Positions 8,446 to 10,541 of a stretch of DNA of 10,541 bases are shown here, in pieces (the first letter of the stretch is position 1; each line of letters starts with the position of its first letter). Below the pieces are notes generated by a model. That model did not search any database. It saw only the letters and a program-made list of their open reading frames with translations, and was not told where the DNA came from. Source of the DNA: an uncultured Clostridia bacterium (GTDB lineage: Bacteria; Bacillota; Clostridia; UBA1381); the NCBI GenBank assembly GCA_910578235.1, contig CAJTPP010000038.1, forward strand, positions 12,593-23,133. Direction: 5' to 3'. Position numbers and translations under genes: made by a program.

Positions 8446-8505
8446 ATGTGTGGAAAGGAGAAGCAATATAGAAACTATAATATTGCAAACAAAAAGAAAT
8501 GCTAA
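8446..8505 (+). CDS. Possible 19-codon leader peptide overlapping the recombinase start
   Basis: An ATG at 8446, preceded by GAGG at 8438-8441, opens a 19-residue Lys-rich frame (MCGKEKQYRNYNIANKKKC). Its TAA (8503-8505) overlaps the recombinase ATG (8499) by seven bases in another frame. The recombinase has no Shine-Dalgarno at normal distance, so ribosomes finishing this leader could restart on it. The frame is short, could arise by chance, and has no recognisable family. Confidence 0.35.
   Translation: MCGKEKQYRNYNIANKKKC
8463..8486 (+). repeat. Hairpin between a strong Shine-Dalgarno and the recombinase ATG
   Basis: GCAATAT (8463-8469) and ATATTGC (8480-8486) are perfect reverse complements with a 10-base loop. 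An alternative shorter stem, TATAG/CTATA (8467-8471/8475-8479), overlaps it. AAAGGAG at 8454-8460 lies just before the hairpin and the start codon at 8499 just after. Folding would bring the two from 38 bases apart to about 14. Confidence 0.5.
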
Positions 8506-9206
8506 TAGGATATGCGAGAGTATCATCAGTCGATCAGAATGAGGAAAGGCAAATCAGGGAGCTGATGGAATGTGGGGTAGAGTCAAAAAACGTATATTTG
8601 GATAAACAGAGCGGAAAGAATTTTGTGAGACCTGCATATGTACAAATGCTGCAAAATGTGAAGAAAGGCGACCTTATTATAGTAAAAAGTATTGATCGTC
8701 TTGGTAGAAACTATCAGCAAATCCAAAATGAGTGGAGAAAAATAACCAAAGATATGGGCGTGGATTTGAGAGTCCTTGATATGCCGTTGTTGGATACGAC
8801 TATCAGCAAGGATTTGCTCGGGACATTTATAGCAGATTTAGTGTTGCAGCTTTTGTCATTTGTATCAGAAAATGAGCGGGTTGCGATAAAACAAAGGCAG
8901 GCTGAAGGAATAAAATTGGCGCTTGAACGCGGAACACGTTTTGGACGTCCGCCGATGGAAATTCCGGAAAAGTATATGGAATACTATATTAAATGGAAAA
9001 ACAATGAAATAACCGCCAAAGAGGGAGCGGAAATTTGTAACATGCCTGTGTGGGCGTTTTACCGTGCGGGTAAAAAAGATGAGGAAAAGAAAACGGCTAA
9101 AAGAAAAATAAAAGTGAAAATGGAAACAAAGTTAGAGACGGAAGAAAAAGAAAAAAAAGACGCTAAAAATAAAGTGAAGTTAAAAAATAAGGAAAAGATA
9201 TTCTAA
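8499..9206 (+). CDS. Small serine recombinase (resolvase/invertase family) with Lys/Glu-rich tail
   Basis: This is a site-specific DNA recombinase of the resolvase/invertase type, which cleaves DNA through a phosphoserine intermediate. The catalytic domain starts GYARVSSVDQNEERQ; Ser9 aligns with the nucleophile of gamma-delta resolvase. The active-site arginines fall in SIDRLGR (Arg67, Arg70). The long E helix starts near FVSENERVAIKQRQAEGI (121-138), GRPP (149-152) links to the DNA-binding part, and a helix-turn-helix covers about 155-190. Residues 192-235 are an extra, highly charged tail made mostly of Lys and Glu, encoded by A-rich DNA. Typical resolvases end near residue 185-200, so this tail is unusual. 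The start is fixed by an in-frame stop at 8478; no good Shine-Dalgarno stands directly before it. It has its own promoter and lies between the apbE operon and the DGR genes. Its recombination site was not identified. Confidence 0.94.
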   Translation: MLIGYARVSSVDQNEERQIRELMECGVESKNVYLDKQSGKNFVRPAYVQMLQNVKKGDLIIVKSIDRLGRNYQQIQNEWRKITKDMGVDLRVLDMPLLDTTISKDLLGTFIADLVLQLLSFVSENERVAIKQRQAEGIKLALERGTRFGRPPMEIPEKYMEYYIKWKNNEITAKEGAEICNMPVWAFYRAGKKDEEKKTAKRKIKVKMETKLETEEKEKKDAKNKVKLKNKEKIF

Positions 9207-9319
9207 TAATGTAAAAACAAGTCAAATAAACGAAAAAAACAATCCATAAGTTGAGAACAAAACAAATTTATGAACGTGATTGTTCGACATAAACCTCTTA
9301 TACCATATATATTGTTGTT

Positions 9320-9401
9320 AACAGGTAAGCATTTCCAAAAGCTACAATATGAGCTAAATAAAAGGCAAAAATATGCGTGAAAAAGGAGCATATTACCTGT
9401 T
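9320..9401. repeat. Nested inverted repeats downstream of the recombinase
   Basis: The outer arms AACAGGTAA (9320-9328) and TTACCTGTT (9393-9401) are perfect 9-bp reverse complements. An inner hairpin pairs AATATGC (9370-9376) with GCATATT (9388-9394). The inner and outer stems share two bases, so they would form as alternatives or with slight fraying. The block lies 31 bases before a strong terminator, so it may be the 3' end of a structured transcript, or a recombinase-related site. Confidence 0.45.
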
Positions 9402-9431
9402 TCAAAAGTGTTTTCCACGAAAAAAATTTTT

Positions 9432-9467
9432 AAAATAAAAAGTCCTCCAAGGAGGACTTTTTATTTT
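9432..9467. terminator. Strong bidirectional intrinsic terminator
   Basis: AAAATAAAAAGTCCTCC (9432-9448) is the perfect 17-base reverse complement of 9451-9467, with only AA between them; the realistic hairpin is GTCCTC-CAAG-GAGGAC with A/T-rich flanks. T-rich tails exist on both strands, so it can stop transcripts arriving from the recombinase side and from the right. It insulates the DGR promoter from upstream genes. Confidence 0.85.
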
Positions 9468-9516
9468 GCTTAAAAACCCAGTGTTTATGCGGGTTTGCAT
9501 GACTTTTATATGTCGA

Positions 9517-9536
9517 ATTTTTGACAAAAAGTATAC
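9517..9536. repeat. 20-bp direct repeat, copy 1
   Basis: ATTTTTGACAAAAAGTATAC occurs here and again, identically, at 9655-9674. The core TTTTTGACAAAAA is itself a symmetrical element. This copy also forms TGTC-N8-GACA (9511-9526) with the bases before it. It lies about 40 bp upstream of the -35 box of the avd promoter. Confidence 0.85.
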
Positions 9537-9576
9537 CTTTAGTAACAAATTTTTTTAGAAATTTTTTAATACATTG

Positions 9577-9605
9577 TTGACAAAGGATTAATAGGGTGAT
9601 ATAAT
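9577..9605 (+). promoter_or_regulatory. Consensus sigma-A promoter for the DGR accessory operon
   Basis: The site has perfect TTGACA (9577-9582), a spacer of exactly 17 bases, and perfect TATAAT (9600-9605). Transcription should start near 9612, giving a leader of about 228 bases before the avd start. Such an ideal promoter suggests strong expression unless repressed. The TTGACAAA around the -35 box matches the core of the flanking 20-bp repeats, so a repressor could bind all three places. Confidence 0.88.
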
Positions 9606-9654
9606 TATTTCAGTAAGATTACACTACAAAGTCATTTCAAGTACAAACATAGTC

Positions 9655-9674
9655 ATTTTTGACAAAAAGTATAC
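9655..9674. repeat. 20-bp direct repeat, copy 2
   Basis: This is the identical second copy of the motif at 9517-9536, 138 bp further on. It lies about 45 bases downstream of the predicted transcription start. Here the right half extends into a perfect 14-bp palindrome, AAAAGTATACTTTT (9665-9678), which copy 1 lacks because of an extra C. Its position suggests an operator within the transcribed leader. Confidence 0.85.
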
Positions 9675-9720
9675 TTTTCGTAAAAATGAAAATGTAGGAA
9701 ATCAATAAAAAAATTTCCGA

Positions 9721-9773
9721 ATTGTATATACGACAGGCAGCGAGATAGCCGGGTGTAATGTTACCGGAACAAT
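9721..9773 (+). ncRNA. Possible structured leader RNA upstream of avd
   Basis: In an otherwise very AT-rich leader this stretch is locally GC-rich and can fold as a small branched structure. ATTGT (9721-9725) can pair with ACAAT (9769-9773), enclosing GGC/GCC (9736-9738/9748-9750) and CCGG/CCGG (9749-9752/9764-9767); the last two share bases and are alternatives. It matches no riboswitch class I recognise. Support is weak without conservation data. Confidence 0.3.
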
Positions 9774-9807
9774 ATTCATAAAGGGATAGAAGGAAAAGGT
9801 GATTGTT

Positions 9808-9837
9808 ATGTATCAAATTATAAGTAAGAAGACGTAG
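9808..9837 (+). CDS. Possible 9-codon leader peptide upstream of avd
   Basis: AGGTG at 9797-9801 lies six bases before the ATG at 9808, a strong start. The frame reads MYQIISKKT and stops with TAG at 9835-9837, two bases before the avd ATG in a different frame. avd itself has only a poor AAGAAG site, so translation of avd may depend on re-initiation after this leader. Nothing more can be said about the peptide. Confidence 0.5.
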   Translation: MYQIISKKT

Positions 9838-9839
9838 TT

Positions 9840-10343
9840 ATGCAAAAAGATTTAAAAGTTATATCGAAGGCTAAAGAGCTTTCGGCAGTAATATTTGAGA
9901 TAACTGAACGGTCACCGAAAAAATACAGGTTCACTCTCGTTTCAAGAATGCAGAATATATCGCTTGATATAATAGCTGAACTCTACGAAGCGAATGATAC
10001 TTACATAGATATGAAAATCATCTCGGATATGACCAAAACGATTGATCACGTTAAAAACATAAAAGAATTTGCCAGCGAAGAAGAACGTATTCATTATCAG
10101 AACAAGTTATTCGAATTGAAGCTGACTAAAGCAATGAAGCTGGAAGAAAAAGTAACACAAAGGCTGAATCACAGTTATGGGGCTCTCACGGGAGTGAAGA
10201 AGCTCGATTATCTTACTGTGTTGTCGGCTCAAATGCAGTGTATCACGCCGAAGCAGCAGGAAAGGCTTGCAAAGCTGATATACGAGCTGAAAGCGCTTAT
10301 TGGCGGTTTTATAAAAAGCGACAAACAGCGCTACAATTATTAG
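9840..10343 (+). CDS. avd: Avd-like four-helix-bundle accessory protein of a diversity-generating retroelement
   Basis: Avd forms a positively charged pentameric barrel that binds the DGR reverse transcriptase and template RNA and is needed for mutagenic retrohoming. The 167-residue protein is predicted all-helical and contains motifs typical of Firmicutes Avd homologues: SPKKYRFTLVSRMQN (25-39), a helix around LDYLTVLSAQMQ (122-133), ITPKQQE (135-141) and the C-terminal GGFIKSDKQR (155-164). It is longer than the roughly 120-130 residues of the best-known Avd proteins, through an extended middle helix region (about 53-105) that I believe is common in clostridial members. The ATG at 9840 is the only start, since an in-frame stop lies at 9825. 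It follows a consensus promoter and a leader ORF. A DGR repeat begins 80 bases after its stop, the place where TR lies in avd-TR-RT cassettes. The reverse transcriptase gene itself is not in the window. Confidence 0.88.
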   Translation: MQKDLKVISKAKELSAVIFEITERSPKKYRFTLVSRMQNISLDIIAELYEANDTYIDMKIISDMTKTIDHVKNIKEFASEEERIHYQNKLFELKLTKAMKLEEKVTQRLNHSYGALTGVKKLDYLTVLSAQMQCITPKQQERLAKLIYELKALIGGFIKSDKQRYNY

Positions 10344-10371
10344 CGGCATAAGTTGCTGATAATTTTTTAAT

Positions 10372-10385
10372 GGTACATATGTGCC
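10372..10385 (+). repeat. Short near-palindrome between avd and the DGR repeat
   Basis: GGTACATATGTGCC folds back on itself around CATATG with a single T-G wobble. It lies 28 bases after the avd stop and 37 bases before the DGR repeat. It lacks a T-run, so it is not a clear terminator. It may be part of the RNA that flanks the template. Confidence 0.4.
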
Positions 10386-10422
10386 AATAAAATAATTAAG
10401 TTAAAAAGGAACAGAATTATAG

Positions 10423-10541
10423 CGTTCGCCGTATTCAGATCGCTCTAAGGATGTGCGTTATGTTCGTCTTGATGGCATTGTCGCTGGTAACGGTTGCAAT
10501 GCGCTTGCTGATGGCAATGGCGTGCGCCCCGCTCTCCTTTC
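10423..10541 (+). repeat. DGR repeat (TR position, VR-like sequence), cut by the window edge
   Basis: Read in frame from 10423, this segment gives RSPYSDRSKDV, then RYVRLDGIVAGNG, then ADGNGVRPAL. That is the pattern RSPYS...G-x-V...GVRPAL of the C-terminal target domain diversified by many Firmicutes DGRs. The frame is closed immediately upstream by TAG (10420-10422), so it is not part of a gene here. Position, 80 bases after avd, is that of a template repeat. The composition argues otherwise: at the positions where this family usually has AAC/AAT, the codons are CGC, CGT, TAT, CTT, ATT, GCT, GGT, TGC and GAT. These mostly keep a T or C third base but have lost A at positions one or two. Only three AAY codons remain. 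It could be a genuine low-adenine TR, a VR copied into the TR site, or an assembly chimera of the two repeats. Confidence 0.72.

Larger units (their letters stand above)
9207..9839. other. 633-base gene-free region: possible structured RNA, terminator, repeats, avd promoter and leader
   Basis: This stretch has no convincing gene longer than the 9-codon leader ORF. From left to right it holds an AT-rich segment of no recognised content (9207-9319), nested inverted repeats (9320-9401), a bidirectional terminator (9432-9467), two copies of a 20-bp motif (9517-9536, 9655-9674) around a consensus promoter (9577-9605), and a locally GC-rich structured leader (9721-9773). A 71-codon reverse-strand frame at 9203-9418 looks like chance. 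Confidence 0.7.

Noticed and set aside
9203..9418. 71-codon reverse-strand ORF after the recombinase
   Set aside because: Composition is Phe/Leu/Cys-rich as expected from antisense AT-rich DNA, no ribosome-binding site is seen, and no family is recognised.
9517..9674. Two-copy 20-bp motif as a CRISPR array
   Set aside because: There are only two copies, the 118-bp gap contains a promoter, and no cas genes are present.
10423..10541. Segment as the 3' end of a variable target protein gene
   Set aside because: The frame is closed by TAG directly upstream (10420-10422), and the 80 bases between the avd stop and the segment contain no coding sequence in that frame.

Overview
The window looks like chromosomal DNA from an anaerobic, probably gut- or rumen-dwelling member of the Clostridia (Firmicutes). 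The evidence is AT-leaning DNA with purine-rich Shine-Dalgarno sites, all genes on one strand, two cytoplasmic plant-polysaccharide glycosidases, a split ThrE-type exporter, a Gx-transporter/ApbE pair, and a Firmicutes-style diversity-generating retroelement (DGR) accessory gene. Genus cannot be read from the sequence.

Layout, left to right. Positions 2-936 hold the end of one ThrE-family membrane protein and the whole of its small partner, a two-gene threonine/serine-exporter-like pair. A promoter at 952-980 then opens a tight four-gene unit at 1011-8244. It encodes a GH51 alpha-L-arabinofuranosidase, a very large GH78 alpha-L-rhamnosidase, a Gx-transporter/HepS-like membrane protein, and an ApbE FAD:protein FMN transferase lipoprotein. 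The last three are joined by ATGA start/stop overlaps, and the unit ends at a hairpin terminator (8276-8303). The two glycosidases have no signal peptide. They would act inside the cell on imported arabinose- and rhamnose-containing oligosaccharides, such as rhamnogalacturonan-I fragments. Their coupling to a flavinylation gene pair is unusual.

The right part (8304-10541) is accessory in character and more AT-rich. It carries a small serine recombinase with a long Lys/Glu tail. Next comes a 633-base gene-free stretch with a strong terminator, a duplicated 20-bp motif, a consensus sigma-A promoter and a structured leader. After that are a 9-codon leader ORF and an Avd-type four-helix-bundle gene. 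At the very edge is a DGR repeat that translates to an RSPYS...GVRPAL segment, the signature of the target domain diversified by many Firmicutes DGRs. The reverse transcriptase would be expected just beyond the right edge, and the target gene is not in the window.

Most noteworthy: the repeat sits where the invariant template (TR) should be, but its codons look already diversified (VR-like), with few AAY codons. Also notable are a perfect 14-bp hairpin inside the apbE signal-peptide codons, and short leader ORFs placed directly before both the recombinase and the avd gene.
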